Shown here: one piece after another, positions 8,332 to 17,762 of the stretch
Layout: every line of letters begins with the position of its first letter
Position numbering within the stretch: the first letter of the stretch is position 1
Origin: Cognataquiflexum gelatinilyticum
GTDB lineage: Bacteria > Bacteroidota > Bacteroidia > Cytophagales > Cyclobacteriaceae
NCBI RefSeq assembly: GCF_024813435.1
Contig: NZ_JANAEZ010000001.1
Coordinates: 558,001 to 622,000, forward strand
Direction of reading: 5' to 3'
Length of the DNA: 64,000 nucleotides
The notes under the pieces: model-generated
Told to the model about the DNA's origin: nothing
Database searches by the model: none
What the model saw: the letters and a program-made list of their open reading frames with translations, nothing else
Translations under genes and position numbers: made by a program

Positions 8332-9837
8332 ATGAGAGATTCAAAAAAAGTCAACATCATAGGCGGTGGTGTCGCAGGCCTCGCTGCCGGAATTTACGGA
8401 AGGCTAAACGGATTTGAAGTTACCGTTTTTGAAATGGGAAAGCGTACCGGCGGGGTCTGTACTTCTTGGAAAAAAGCCGGATTTAAAGTCAATGGGTCTA
8501 TTCATTGGCTGATCGGTTCAGCTCCAGGGATTGATTTTTATAGTATGTGGTCCGATCTTGGAGTTTTGGATGAAATTGACTTTTATTATCATGATAGTTT
8601 TATTGAATTCAAAGACATTGATGGTGTCGAGGTTCATTTCTATACCGACCCAAACAAACTTCAGCAGCATTTATTGAGTATTTCACCTGTAGACTCAAGG
8701 TTGATCGGAGAGTTGATCCACCATATCAAATTACTGTCAAATGCCAATTTCACGATGGACAGGGCATTCGGCTTGCTACATGCATGGGATTGGAGCAAAG
8801 TCTTCATGGACAACATGCCTGCAGTGGTTGCTTTGGGAAAATACAACAACATGTCGGTATGGGAATTTGCAAAAAAATTCAAGTCCAAAATTCTGAGAAA
8901 AGCTTTCCGGAATTTTTGGTCACCCGATATGTCTATGAGTTTTTTGTTGCTCCAGCTGAGCTATGCGGCAAACAGAATTGGAGGGTATCCTATCGGAGGT
9001 TCCGGTAAATTTATGGATGCACTTACCAAACGTTATTTGGACCTTGGGGGCAAACTGGAATTGGGACAAAAAATCAGCAAGGTCATCGTTGAAAAAAATA
9101 AAACCGTTGGTATCCAAAGCGCTGATTCAAAATTCCATTATTCTGATTTTGTGGTCTCTGCCTGCGATGGATACAGTGTACTGTTCAAGTTGTTGGATCC
9201 GGGCTATATTGACAATGAGACATTGGACGCCTACAGGACTTTAGAAACTTTCCCATCTCTGGTATTTTTTTCCGCAGGGTTAAACAGGACCTTTGATGAT
9301 CTTAGATCATCTATTATTGGACTCAACATCCCGTTTGACAAAAAGCTTCAGGTGGGGAATTTTCTGCACGAAAGGGTCTCTTTTCAGATTTATAATTTTG
9401 ATAATACAATATCTCCCATTGGAAAAACTTTAGTTACTGCCATGCTTGATACCGATTTTGAATTTTGGCAAAAACTCCATCAAAAGGGAGAAAAACCTTA
9501 CAGGGAGGAAAGGTCACACATCGAAAGGGAATTACTAAAAACTTTAGAGAAAGAATTTCCCGGAATATCAAAAAATGTGGACTTCATGGATATTGCCACT
9601 CCCATTACTTTTGAAAACTGGACCGGAAATCACAATGGCAGCTATAAAGGTTGGCTTCCTACCCCCGGGTCTATCAAAACCAAAATCTCAAGCCATTTTG
9701 AAAACCTTAAGGGATTTTATATGGCAGGGCATTGGGTAGCAACAGGAGGTGGCTTGCCACCGGCTGCTTATTCAGGCCGCGAGGTCATTAGACAAATATG
9801 TGCATCGGAAGGAATAAATTTTGAACATGGACAATGA
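8332..9837 (+). CDS. CrtI/phytoene-desaturase-like FAD-dependent oxidoreductase
   Basis: A 501-residue flavoprotein. The N-terminal Rossmann motif GGGVAGLAAGIYGRLNG (residues about 11-27) followed by an acidic residue after the second strand (FEMGKRTGG) binds the ADP part of FAD. The C-terminal segment GFYMAGHWVATGGGLPPAA is the second FAD motif found in carotenoid desaturases, carotenoid isomerases and retinol-saturase-like enzymes. The family oxidises or isomerises polyenes or other lipids; the actual substrate is unknown. No carotenoid genes (phytoene synthase, cyclase) are near, and the downstream genes are xylanolytic, so context does not settle the role. No signal peptide is seen. The ATG at 8332 places the dinucleotide motif at the usual distance from the N-terminus. 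Confidence 0.85.
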   Translation: MRDSKKVNIIGGGVAGLAAGIYGRLNGFEVTVFEMGKRTGGVCTSWKKAGFKVNGSIHWLIGSAPGIDFYSMWSDLGVLDEIDFYYHDSFIEFKDIDGVEVHFYTDPNKLQQHLLSISPVDSRLIGELIHHIKLLSNANFTMDRAFGLLHAWDWSKVFMDNMPAVVALGKYNNMSVWEFAKKFKSKILRKAFRNFWSPDMSMSFLLLQLSYAANRIGGYPIGGSGKFMDALTKRYLDLGGKLELGQKISKVIVEKNKTVGIQSADSKFHYSDFVVSACDGYSVLFKLLDPGYIDNETLDAYRTLETFPSLVFFSAGLNRTFDDLRSSIIGLNIPFDKKLQVGNFLHERVSFQIYNFDNTISPIGKTLVTAMLDTDFEFWQKLHQKGEKPYREERSHIERELLKTLEKEFPGISKNVDFMDIATPITFENWTGNHNGSYKGWLPTPGSIKTKISSHFENLKGFYMAGHWVATGGGLPPAAYSGREVIRQICASEGINFEHGQ

Positions 9838-9963
9838 GTTTCCAGAGACAAAGACTCATTTGGCCGGATAAAATGAACTCCGCTTATCAAGATTGTAGAT
9901 TTCTTTTGTGGGATTTTTTTTAGCTTTCTATCCAAGAAACCAATTAAACCTATTATTCCACAA

Positions 9964-12111
9964 ATGAGCATCAAAAAATCCGGGGCCACGATTGTATTTT
10001 TTATATTGATAAGTGTTGGTTATGCCAATGATGGCTATAAGCTTTGGCTTCAATACCTTCCATTTGAAAACAAAGCAGTCAGTGACTATTACAGAGATTA
10101 CCTAGAAAACATATCCATATCAGGAGAGTCCCCTACCCTAGACATCATACAAAAAGAATTGATTATTGCATCGGAAGGTTTTTTTGACCAACAAGTCCTA
10201 CCCGAATTTTCAAAAACCACGGACTCCAATTTGACTTGGATCATCCGGTCAGAAGATTTGCCCGAAGAAATCAAAGGTAAGCTAGGGACCAAACTTTCTG
10301 AAGTCAAAGAAGAAGGATATTGGTTGAAATCCTATCAGGGAAAAATCATCATCACAGCCAAAACAGATATCGGATTGCTTTATGGAACATTTGCTTTTTT
10401 GAAGGCCATTCAGACAAGAGAAAAACTGGAAAACCTTGACCGGCTAGAAAATCCAAAAATCCAAAAAAGGCTTCTCAACCATTGGGATAACCTCAACAGA
10501 ACGGTGGAAAGAGGATATGCAGGATTTAGCATCTGGAACTGGCACAGGCTTCCCAATCATATCGACCAACAATACATAGACTATGCCCGTGCAAATGCAT
10601 CGATTGGAATCAACGGGACTTCGATCTTCAATGTGAATTCCAATGCATTGATTTTGACGCCTGAATACCTCGCAAAAGCCAAAGCCTTAGCAGATGCATT
10701 CAGGCCATATGGGATCAAAATATACCTAACAGCAAGATTCAATGCTCCGATGATCTTGGACAGTTTGCCTACTGCAGACCCTTTGGATCCTGACGTGCAG
10801 ATCTGGTGGAAAAAGAAAACCGAGGAAATATATTCTTATATCCCTGATTTTGGAGGATTCTTGGTCAAAGCAGATTCCGAAGGACAGCCCGGTCCTCATA
10901 ATTATGGGCGTACCCAAGCAGACGGAGCAAATATGCTGGCGGATGCAGTCAAACCTTTTGGAGGTATTGTGATGTGGCGTGCTTTTGTTTATAATGAAAA
11001 AACGCCTACAGACAGGATCCGACAGGCTTATGATGAATTCAAGCCATTGGATGGAAAATTCAGGGATAATGTAATCGTACAGGTCAAAAACGGTCCTCTG
11101 GACTTCCAACCCCGAGAACCATTTCATCCATTATTCGGAGCCATGCCAAAAACTCCTCTGATGATGGAATTCCAGATTACAAAAGAATACCTAGGCCAAG
11201 AGACGCATTGGGTCAACCTCGCTACGATGTGGAGAGAAATCCTACAATCTGATACTTATGCCAAAGGAAAAGGAAGTACCGTCAGCAAAGTGATTGACGG
11301 AAGTCTTCACGGATATAAACTAACAGGAATAGCCGGCGTTGCCAATATAGGAACAGACAGAAATTGGACAGGGCATCAGACTGCGCAGGCGGATTGGTAT
11401 GCTTTTGGAAAACTCGCTTGGAATCCGGATAGTAACATTGATGAAATCGCTGAAAATTGGTTAAAAATGACATTTTCCAATGATGTTGATTTTGTCGCCA
11501 CCTCCAAAGAAATCATGCTTCAATCTCATGAAATACTTGTCAATTACATGACTCCTTTGGGATTGCACCACATCATGGCAAGAAGCCACCATTGGGGGCC
11601 GGGTCCTTGGGTGACAGGTGGCGGAAGGGAAGATTGGACAGCCACCTATTATCACAAAGCTTCGGAAGAAGAGATTGGATTTGACAGGACCGAAAAAGGC
11701 AGCAATGCATTGGCCCAATATGCGCCTGAATGGAAAAAAACATGGGGAGATGCCGACAAGATTCCCTTAGAATATTTGCTATGGTTTCACCGTGTTTCAT
11801 GGGACAAAAAACTTTCGACAGGAAATAACCTTTGGACAGAAATGGCTTTGCGTTACCAAAAAGGAGTGGAAGGTGCTAGGTGGATGCAATCCCAATGGGC
11901 CAAAATGGAAGGAAAGATAGACCAAGAAAGATATGAACACATCAGTTCATTTTTTAAAATCCAGGTATCCGAAGCAGAATGGTGGAGAGATTCCTGTCTG
12001 CTTTATTTTCAGCAGTTTTCCAAAATGCCATTACCTCCAGGAGTTGAAAAACCAAAACATGTCCTGAAATACTATCTGAATTTTAAAAGAAATTTTGTAC
12101 CCGGAATCTAA
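9964..12111 (+). CDS. aguA: GH67 alpha-glucuronidase (secreted)
   Basis: A 715-residue glycoside hydrolase of family 67, the usual length. An N-terminal hydrophobic signal (residues 5-21) precedes YKLWLQYLPF, the typical family start. Predicted catalytic residues by comparison with the Cellvibrio enzyme: general acid E306 in KADSEGQPGP, and the acidic pair D380 (NGPLDFQ) and E402 (MMEFQITKEY). The enzyme removes 4-O-methyl-glucuronic acid from the non-reducing end of xylooligosaccharides. The xylanase gene begins 11 bases after the stop codon, so the two are co-transcribed and together release unbranched oligosaccharides from glucuronoxylan. No SusC/SusD transporter lies nearby. Confidence 0.96.
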   Translation: MSIKKSGATIVFFILISVGYANDGYKLWLQYLPFENKAVSDYYRDYLENISISGESPTLDIIQKELIIASEGFFDQQVLPEFSKTTDSNLTWIIRSEDLPEEIKGKLGTKLSEVKEEGYWLKSYQGKIIITAKTDIGLLYGTFAFLKAIQTREKLENLDRLENPKIQKRLLNHWDNLNRTVERGYAGFSIWNWHRLPNHIDQQYIDYARANASIGINGTSIFNVNSNALILTPEYLAKAKALADAFRPYGIKIYLTARFNAPMILDSLPTADPLDPDVQIWWKKKTEEIYSYIPDFGGFLVKADSEGQPGPHNYGRTQADGANMLADAVKPFGGIVMWRAFVYNEKTPTDRIRQAYDEFKPLDGKFRDNVIVQVKNGPLDFQPREPFHPLFGAMPKTPLMMEFQITKEYLGQETHWVNLATMWREILQSDTYAKGKGSTVSKVIDGSLHGYKLTGIAGVANIGTDRNWTGHQTAQADWYAFGKLAWNPDSNIDEIAENWLKMTFSNDVDFVATSKEIMLQSHEILVNYMTPLGLHHIMARSHHWGPGPWVTGGGREDWTATYYHKASEEEIGFDRTEKGSNALAQYAPEWKKTWGDADKIPLEYLLWFHRVSWDKKLSTGNNLWTEMALRYQKGVEGARWMQSQWAKMEGKIDQERYEHISSFFKIQVSEAEWWRDSCLLYFQQFSKMPLPPGVEKPKHVLKYYLNFKRNFVPGI

Positions 12112-12122
12112 ACCATTTTACC

Positions 12123-13235
12123 ATGAAACCAATACTTCTAATTGCGATCTTCTTGTTTGTCTTTCAGTTATCCTCCCAAGCCCAATCGGGAATGAAGGAT
12201 GCTTTTGAAAAATACTTTCATGTCGGTGCCGCCCTCAATTACAGACAAGTCAATGGACAGGAAACAAAAGCTTTGGATATTTTGGAAAAGCATTTTAACA
12301 GTATCACAGGAGAGAATCTTATGAAATGGGGCCCAATTCACCCCGAACCCGACAAGTATAATTTTGAGCCTGCAGACAAATTTGTGGCTTTAGGTGATAA
12401 AATGAAAGCCTTTGTGGTGGGTCATACTTTGGTATGGCACAATCAAACCCCTGATTGGGTATTTGAGGATGCTGATAAAAATCTCCTGGAGAAAGAAGCA
12501 TTGATAAAAAAAATGGAAGATCATATTGAAACCGTGGTCGGAAGATACAAAGGTAAGGTTCATGGTTGGGATGTAGTCAATGAGGCCATATTTGATGATG
12601 GTCAAATGAGAACTTCCAAATGGTATAATGCAGCCGGAAAGGATTTTATAAAACGTGCTTTTACAAAAGCTAACCAAATAGATCCTGAAGCAGAACTGTA
12701 TTATAACGATTACAACATGTGGAAACCTGAAAAAAGAAACACTGCAATCGCACTGGCAAAAGAACTCCGTGCCGAGGGGATTCGGATAGATGGGATAGGT
12801 ATGCAGGGACATTATGGACTTGAATCTCCGACCATTGAACAGATAGAGGCTTCTATCATAGCAATTTCTGAAGCGGGATTTAAAGTGATGTTTACAGAAT
12901 TGGACATCGATGTGCTACCCAATCCCGCCAACAGATCCGGTGCCGACATAGACGCTACTTTTGCTTCAGATGAGAAATACAATCCGTTTAAAGATGGTCT
13001 TCCACAGGAAATGCAGGAAAAACTTGCCAAGCGATACGGGGAATTGTTTGCACTTTTTAACAAACACAGTGACAAAATCACCAGAATAACCTTTTGGGGA
13101 ATCCATGATGGAGGAAGTTGGTTAAATAATTGGCCAATGAGAGGAAGAACTGCCTATCCCTTGCCATTTGATAGAAATTATGATGAAAAATCTGATGTTA
13201 TCAAGGAAATCATAGAAAGCAGATCGGTCCGCTGA
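12123..13235 (+). CDS. GH10 endo-1,4-beta-xylanase (secreted)
   Basis: A 370-residue family-10 xylanase with a signal peptide (residues 1-20, cleavage near SSQAQ). Conserved features: ENLMKW near residue 64, the GHTLVWHNQTPDW strand at 100, the acid/base E154 in WDVVNEA, the nucleophile E259 in MFTELDID, and a C-terminal TFWGIHDGGSW. It carries only the catalytic barrel, with no carbohydrate-binding module. It cuts internal xylan bonds outside the cytoplasm, providing substrates for the alpha-glucuronidase encoded just upstream. Transcription ends at the strong hairpin at 13293-13331. Confidence 0.97.
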   Translation: MKPILLIAIFLFVFQLSSQAQSGMKDAFEKYFHVGAALNYRQVNGQETKALDILEKHFNSITGENLMKWGPIHPEPDKYNFEPADKFVALGDKMKAFVVGHTLVWHNQTPDWVFEDADKNLLEKEALIKKMEDHIETVVGRYKGKVHGWDVVNEAIFDDGQMRTSKWYNAAGKDFIKRAFTKANQIDPEAELYYNDYNMWKPEKRNTAIALAKELRAEGIRIDGIGMQGHYGLESPTIEQIEASIIAISEAGFKVMFTELDIDVLPNPANRSGADIDATFASDEKYNPFKDGLPQEMQEKLAKRYGELFALFNKHSDKITRITFWGIHDGGSWLNNWPMRGRTAYPLPFDRNYDEKSDVIKEIIESRSVR

Positions 13236-13292
13236 TCGTAAATTACCAATTCTCCTATTGGAGGAATTCAGATTAGGTACAAATTTTTAGAA

Positions 13293-13331
13293 GGGATTTG
13301 GCAAAATCAATTTTGCCAAATCCCCATTTTT
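13293..13331 (+). terminator. Strong intrinsic terminator after the xylan operon
   Basis: A perfect 14-bp stem: GGGATTTGGCAAAA (13293-13306), loop TCAA, TTTTGCCAAATCCC (13311-13324), then a short T-rich tract. It closes the GH67-GH10 operon. Confidence 0.85.
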
Positions 13332-13477
13332 ATGCAATCAATTGAAGATTAAACAAAACAATACATTTTTAAGTACTAGGAATAATCAAATTTTATTCTG
13401 ATTTTTTCATTAAAGTAACACTTTACAATAAGGAACTTTAACTCTGATTCGAATAGTATAGCCAACTATTTAGAATT

Positions 13478-13570
13478 ATGAACTTAAGCAATGATTCCAA
13501 TCCGTTCAAAAAAATGAAAGATTCTCTATGGTCTTTCTTCGACAAAGCTTCAATCGATTTTTTTCACTAA
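13478..13570 (+). CDS. Possible 30-residue small protein upstream of a membrane-protein gene
   Basis: ATG at 13478 opens a 30-codon frame ending TAA at 13568-13570, 19 bases before the next gene. The peptide begins MNLSNDSNPFKKMKDSLWSF and continues with a charged, aromatic-rich end; a helical wheel would be amphipathic. I recognise no family. The rest of the 354-base gap around it (13236-13589) holds only the upstream terminator and AT-rich sequence, so this frame may be a leader peptide or small membrane-associated partner. It could equally be chance. Confidence 0.25.
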   Translation: MNLSNDSNPFKKMKDSLWSFFDKASIDFFH

Positions 13571-13589
13571 CCGTTTCTATTTAAAATTT

Positions 13590-14465
13590 ATGGAAGAAAA
13601 TGACTCAAAAGTAGGTTCGATCATCGAAACCTTTCAATCCGGAAGTCAACTCATTACTGGAGGAGAAAATGCAGAACCCAAGAAAATGACTTTCCTGAAT
13701 GCCTTTTCGGCAATATTCAATGGATTGGGAATAGGCCTGTTGTTGGGAATATTGTTGTCCACCACTTTATCGCCTGTTGTCAGTGGAGTCATTGCGACGG
13801 TTTCTTCTCTATTGGCAGTTTTGATAGGATTAAACGAGAAATATTTGGATCCGATCAAAAGCCTCAGGATAGGGTCTTTTGGGCTTTTCACGGTAGCGGG
13901 GATCATTGCGGGACTTTACCTGAGGGCAAACAATCCCTTTGCCCCAACCCTAAAAGACAAAATGGAGGAATACAAGTCCATAGGATTCTCGGACGAAGAA
14001 GCACGAAATCTGATTATAGGATTCATCAAGTCCGATACCTCCAAAGCCCAACGAGAGGCAAGTCTCTTGTATTCGACCATTGTCAATTCTTCGGATTGCG
14101 ACGTACTTTACTACATGACAGCTGAAACCCCCGTACCGGAAATGGTCAACACATTCAGGTCAACTGAGGGGATTTGGAGAAAATTTGCTGATACTTTTCA
14201 AACCGAACTTCCGGATGAAATGAAAGGGAAATCTCTTCTATTGGTCAGAGACAGTTTTTGTAATTCTTCTTCTTCGGAACCATACACGATTTCAAATACT
14301 GAGAAAATCAAAGCAATCAATCCAAAATTTTCACTTGAAGAAATGGAAACACAAATTTCAGCTTCCGGTGAAAATTGGAAAAACCTTGTTTCAATGGCCC
14401 AAAGTCAGTTTTCTGAATCCGAAAGACTCCAAATTTATAAGGCAATTCAAAAAGTTTTTGAGTGA
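13590..14465 (+). CDS. Unrecognised membrane protein with three helices and a soluble tail
   Basis: A 291-residue protein I cannot place in a family. It has a polar N-terminus (1-37), three hydrophobic segments at about 38-58, 62-80 and 93-111, then a soluble region of about 180 residues rich in charged and Ser residues, with two Cys (in NSSDCDVLYY and DSFCNSSSSEP). There is no cleavable signal. Its stop codon overlaps the start of the secreted protease gene by one base (TGATG), so the two are translationally coupled and probably act together; a regulator or membrane anchor for the protease is a guess from context. Confidence 0.8.
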   Translation: MEENDSKVGSIIETFQSGSQLITGGENAEPKKMTFLNAFSAIFNGLGIGLLLGILLSTTLSPVVSGVIATVSSLLAVLIGLNEKYLDPIKSLRIGSFGLFTVAGIIAGLYLRANNPFAPTLKDKMEEYKSIGFSDEEARNLIIGFIKSDTSKAQREASLLYSTIVNSSDCDVLYYMTAETPVPEMVNTFRSTEGIWRKFADTFQTELPDEMKGKSLLLVRDSFCNSSSSEPYTISNTEKIKAINPKFSLEEMETQISASGENWKNLVSMAQSQFSESERLQIYKAIQKVFE

Positions 14466-16003
14466 TGAAAAAAGCAACACAAATTTTCCTGATCCTCATG
14501 TCCTTTTCATTTTTTTCCAAGGGACAACAGTTTGATCCTGACCAGATCAAAAATTCCCTTGTGAGGGTGGTGGTCACAGTCAATGAACGAGAATCTAAAG
14601 TATTGACAGGCTTTGTTTGGAAAACACCCAACCAAGTCGTGACCTCTCTTCATGGGATGAGCAAGACAGGGAGTATAAAAGTGCTTTATATGAATCAGGC
14701 CTGGAGGAAAGTCAAAATAAAAAAGGTATACCAAAAAGCCGATTTGGTATTGCTTGAAGTACTGCCAGGCGAGCCTGCCGTCCCCATCGGGGTAGCTCCG
14801 ATCAACAATTTCCACGTTGGACCCATCAAATTTGGCTCAGACGTGTATGCTTTTGGATATAACAGTGGAGCTCCGGGAAGTTCTTCGAGAATTCTCAGGA
14901 AAGGAGATGTCAGTCCCGAAACATTAAATAGTCTCATACCGGCAAAAGATAAAGCTGCCTTGGCAAAAATTGGATTTCCTGCTTTGGACCTCAACATTCT
15001 CTACCTTGAAGGAAGTTTATTACCTGGATTTTCAGGAGCACCTGTATTTGATTCTCAGGGGCGGTTGATCGGTGTAGGAGACGGAGGTTTGGAAAAAGGA
15101 GCAAGCAATGTCAGTTGGATCATCCCGGCCAAATACATTACGGAACTTGAAAGCTCTACGATCACTTCCCTCCCTCCTAATTTTGAGACTTTGTCACAGT
15201 TGTTTTCTGCAGATGTGAGGATTGAAACTGTTGCTGAAAACACTGATGTTATTGAAGAAAAATTATTCAATCAAACTTTTGCAGAACCTATAGAAACGGA
15301 TGAATTTGAATTTTATCCTACCAAAAACAGGTCGTTGATGGAAATGGTCGAAACTTCCGATGATCCCGAAAACCTGATGAAATTTGCCGATGAATTGGAA
15401 GAGGACATCAAAATTACCCTCGATTATGAAGGTATGCGGTTCAATATATTTGAAGACATCAATAACGGCGTAGTCTTAGCTATTCCGGAAGAACAGGAAC
15501 TGATCTACAGTAATGAAGAAGAAGCTTTTCAGGTTGTTTCGGGAATTGATGACGGCATTAATATTTATCATATAGGCTTGAAAGATGATTTTTCAGAGAC
15601 TGATTTCGACGAATTGCTTACTTCTGTCGGAGCGCTGATCAATACAAATTTTGCGGAACGGTATGGTTTGAGCGGATTCACAATAGATGAAGAATATTCC
15701 TACACCTTGGATTTTGGCCCTGACAGAAAAATCGCTTGGGTGCTTTCTGCAGCTAATGAAGGAATTACAGGGCAGGATGGGCTCACCTACGTTGTTTATG
15801 TCTACATGACTGTATTGATGTCAAGTGAAAAAACTTTTATGTCCATAGCCACAATCCCGATTCCTGCGGAATTCATCATCCTCACAGCTACATTGGGAGG
15901 TTTGGACTGCACCAATCCGGGCATCTATGGGCAACAATGTGAGTATATGGAAAAAGTGTTCGAAACATTTTCAGCTACGCATTTGACCACCTTTGCCTAT
16001 TAA
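14465..16003 (+). CDS. Secreted trypsin-like serine protease with long C-terminal domain
   Basis: A 512-residue protein with a signal peptide (residues 1-20, ending FSKGQ) and an S1/DegP-like protease domain at about 25-225. The triad is readable: H63 in TSLHGM, D93 in KADLVLLEV and S190 in GFSGAPVFDSQG. The 280 residues after it have no family I recognise, no PDZ signature and are acidic. An earlier GTG at 14462 is possible, but ATG 14465 is preferred because it forms a TGATG junction with the preceding membrane-protein gene. The enzyme should act in the periplasm or outside; its substrate is unknown. Confidence 0.85.
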   Translation: MKKATQIFLILMSFSFFSKGQQFDPDQIKNSLVRVVVTVNERESKVLTGFVWKTPNQVVTSLHGMSKTGSIKVLYMNQAWRKVKIKKVYQKADLVLLEVLPGEPAVPIGVAPINNFHVGPIKFGSDVYAFGYNSGAPGSSSRILRKGDVSPETLNSLIPAKDKAALAKIGFPALDLNILYLEGSLLPGFSGAPVFDSQGRLIGVGDGGLEKGASNVSWIIPAKYITELESSTITSLPPNFETLSQLFSADVRIETVAENTDVIEEKLFNQTFAEPIETDEFEFYPTKNRSLMEMVETSDDPENLMKFADELEEDIKITLDYEGMRFNIFEDINNGVVLAIPEEQELIYSNEEEAFQVVSGIDDGINIYHIGLKDDFSETDFDELLTSVGALINTNFAERYGLSGFTIDEEYSYTLDFGPDRKIAWVLSAANEGITGQDGLTYVVYVYMTVLMSSEKTFMSIATIPIPAEFIILTATLGGLDCTNPGIYGQQCEYMEKVFETFSATHLTTFAY

Positions 16004-16073
16004 CCTTCAATTAATTTTGATTCAGGCAATCTGAAACTTCCTTAGGAATTTTCTCATTTCAAGTTACCTGCGA

Positions 16074-17762
16074 TCAATTGTATGATACCACCACCATTTC
16101 TTTTTGTCCGTTTCTGGTGACATTGATCCAGAAACTTTTTCTGATATCCATGATTGCGTTTGCGCTTGGCAAATCTTTAAACTCTTGGGTCAAAATAGCC
16201 TCAAGTGCGCGCTGAAGGTAATTTTCAGGAAAATATTCTTCCAGTTCCCCTTTTTGATTCATCAACACATATTTCATAAAATAGGGAATTTCTGCGATAT
16301 CACCGTTGGGATAGGATGCACTAATTGTTTGTATTTTCTTCCTTGAGGTGACAAACTTGTTTTCAAAATGATCGTGAGTTGTCAAAGTCAGTTGATATTT
16401 CTCAGGCTTTAAAAATTTCTTTTTTTCAATTCCACGAACTTCAAATAATGCAAAATCATTTTGTGAAAAATTGCTGAGATTGGAAATATCCTCCTTCTTA
16501 TCATCAACTATTAATTCCACATTTTTAGACTTTATCCAATTGGTCCAAACCTCGTCAGAAATGCTCATTTTTTTGGGAGGGGGTGAAAAGTTGATTTTAA
16601 CCTTGATGCTGTCTTTTGCATTCTGAAGTCCTATCAAATAGGTCAATGCACCATCCTCTAAGATTGGAAACTCGGTAACTTTGGCTTTTTCATCTTCAGT
16701 CAATTTCAAATAAGCCGTTTTGGCACCCTCTATGTCCAATTTTTCCAATGCAACCACAAAGTCAGATTCTTCGCTCAAAGCCTCTTGGATATAACTTTCA
16801 AAATCTTTAACAGGATAGCCCTGAGAAAAAAGATTGTTGCTTTGGCTTGCGGTGGTTTGACTAAAAGACCCAAGCAAAAACCCAAAAAGTGGAATCAGGG
16901 AAATGCGAAGGAGAAAGGATTTTTGTTTTGAAGTGGATTTTTTCATCATGATCAACCTATTCTTTGTCACCGAATAATTGATCGGGCTACTTAGATTGTA
17001 CACAAATTCTTTTCCCAAAACCTTCGAAATCAGGAGTTTTTGGTAAGGAAGCACATCATCAGAACATGCAACAACTTCTCTATCTGCCAAAAACTCATGG
17101 TTAAGCTGAATGGCTTTTTTGTAGAAAAGAAAAATTGGATTAAACCAGAAAATGATTTTTAAAGCCTCTACAAAAAGAATATCTATGCTATGCTTTTCCT
17201 TAATATGGGTCAATTCATGTTGGAGAATTTCTTGCTCTAAGCCATCAGTGAGGTAGGTTATTTCATTTACAAAAAGGTAATCCAAAAAAGTAAAGGGCAT
17301 AGTTTCAAGGCCAATTAAAACCAATCGATACCTTTCTTTTTGGATTACAGCCCCTTTTTTTACCAATCCGGATAAGCTGAAGATTTGAAATATGAACCTC
17401 ATTATAAAAAACACCAAACCAACCAGGTAAACCGAAACCAAAAACCAAGACCAATCTAGAACTTGCTTTTCATGTTTTGGCTGAACAGAATTTGGTGCGA
17501 TGACAGGATTTTTTTCATCGGAAGGCTGAATAACTGTTTTCAAAAAAGCCTGTTGAATTTCGACACCTGCATTTTGGCTGGAGGAATTTAAGGTTGGAAA
17601 AATAGGAGGCAAATTAATCAAGGGAATCATCAAAGAAAAAACCAAACTCCCAAGGAGAAAAAACCTATTGAATACAAACATGCTTTCCTTCCTTAGCACA
17701 AAATGATAAAAAAGAAGCAAAACAGAAAGGCAAATCGTCGAGCTAATGAGAAAAGAAATCAT
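16074..17762 (-). CDS. M56 family (BlaR1-like) membrane metalloprotease/sensor
   Basis: A 562-residue protein. Two helices at the N-terminus (about 1-20 and 33-50), a third at 105-128, then the cytoplasmic gluzincin loop with HELTH (H182, E183, H186) and the downstream E223 in NHEFLADREV as third zinc ligand, and a fourth helix at about 286-304. About 255 residues follow outside the membrane. In BlaR1/MecR1 this outer part is a penicillin-binding domain; here I see no SxxK-SxN-KTG set, so the signal is something else. By family analogy, sensing activates the protease, leading to loss of the BlaI repressor encoded just upstream (start and stop overlap by 4 bases, ATGA). A convergent protease gene ends 70 bases away. 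Confidence 0.9.
   Translation of the reverse strand: MISFLISSTICLSVLLLFYHFVLRKESMFVFNRFFLLGSLVFSLMIPLINLPPIFPTLNSSSQNAGVEIQQAFLKTVIQPSDEKNPVIAPNSVQPKHEKQVLDWSWFLVSVYLVGLVFFIMRFIFQIFSLSGLVKKGAVIQKERYRLVLIGLETMPFTFLDYLFVNEITYLTDGLEQEILQHELTHIKEKHSIDILFVEALKIIFWFNPIFLFYKKAIQLNHEFLADREVVACSDDVLPYQKLLISKVLGKEFVYNLSSPINYSVTKNRLIMMKKSTSKQKSFLLRISLIPLFGFLLGSFSQTTASQSNNLFSQGYPVKDFESYIQEALSEESDFVVALEKLDIEGAKTAYLKLTEDEKAKVTEFPILEDGALTYLIGLQNAKDSIKVKINFSPPPKKMSISDEVWTNWIKSKNVELIVDDKKEDISNLSNFSQNDFALFEVRGIEKKKFLKPEKYQLTLTTHDHFENKFVTSRKKIQTISASYPNGDIAEIPYFMKYVLMNQKGELEEYFPENYLQRALEAILTQEFKDLPSANAIMDIRKSFWINVTRNGQKEMVVVSYN

Noticed and set aside
9833..9860. Inverted repeat AATGAGT ... ACTCATT across the stop of the flavin oxidoreductase gene
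   Set aside because: Seven-bp stem with 14-base loop and no T tract; not convincing as a terminator.
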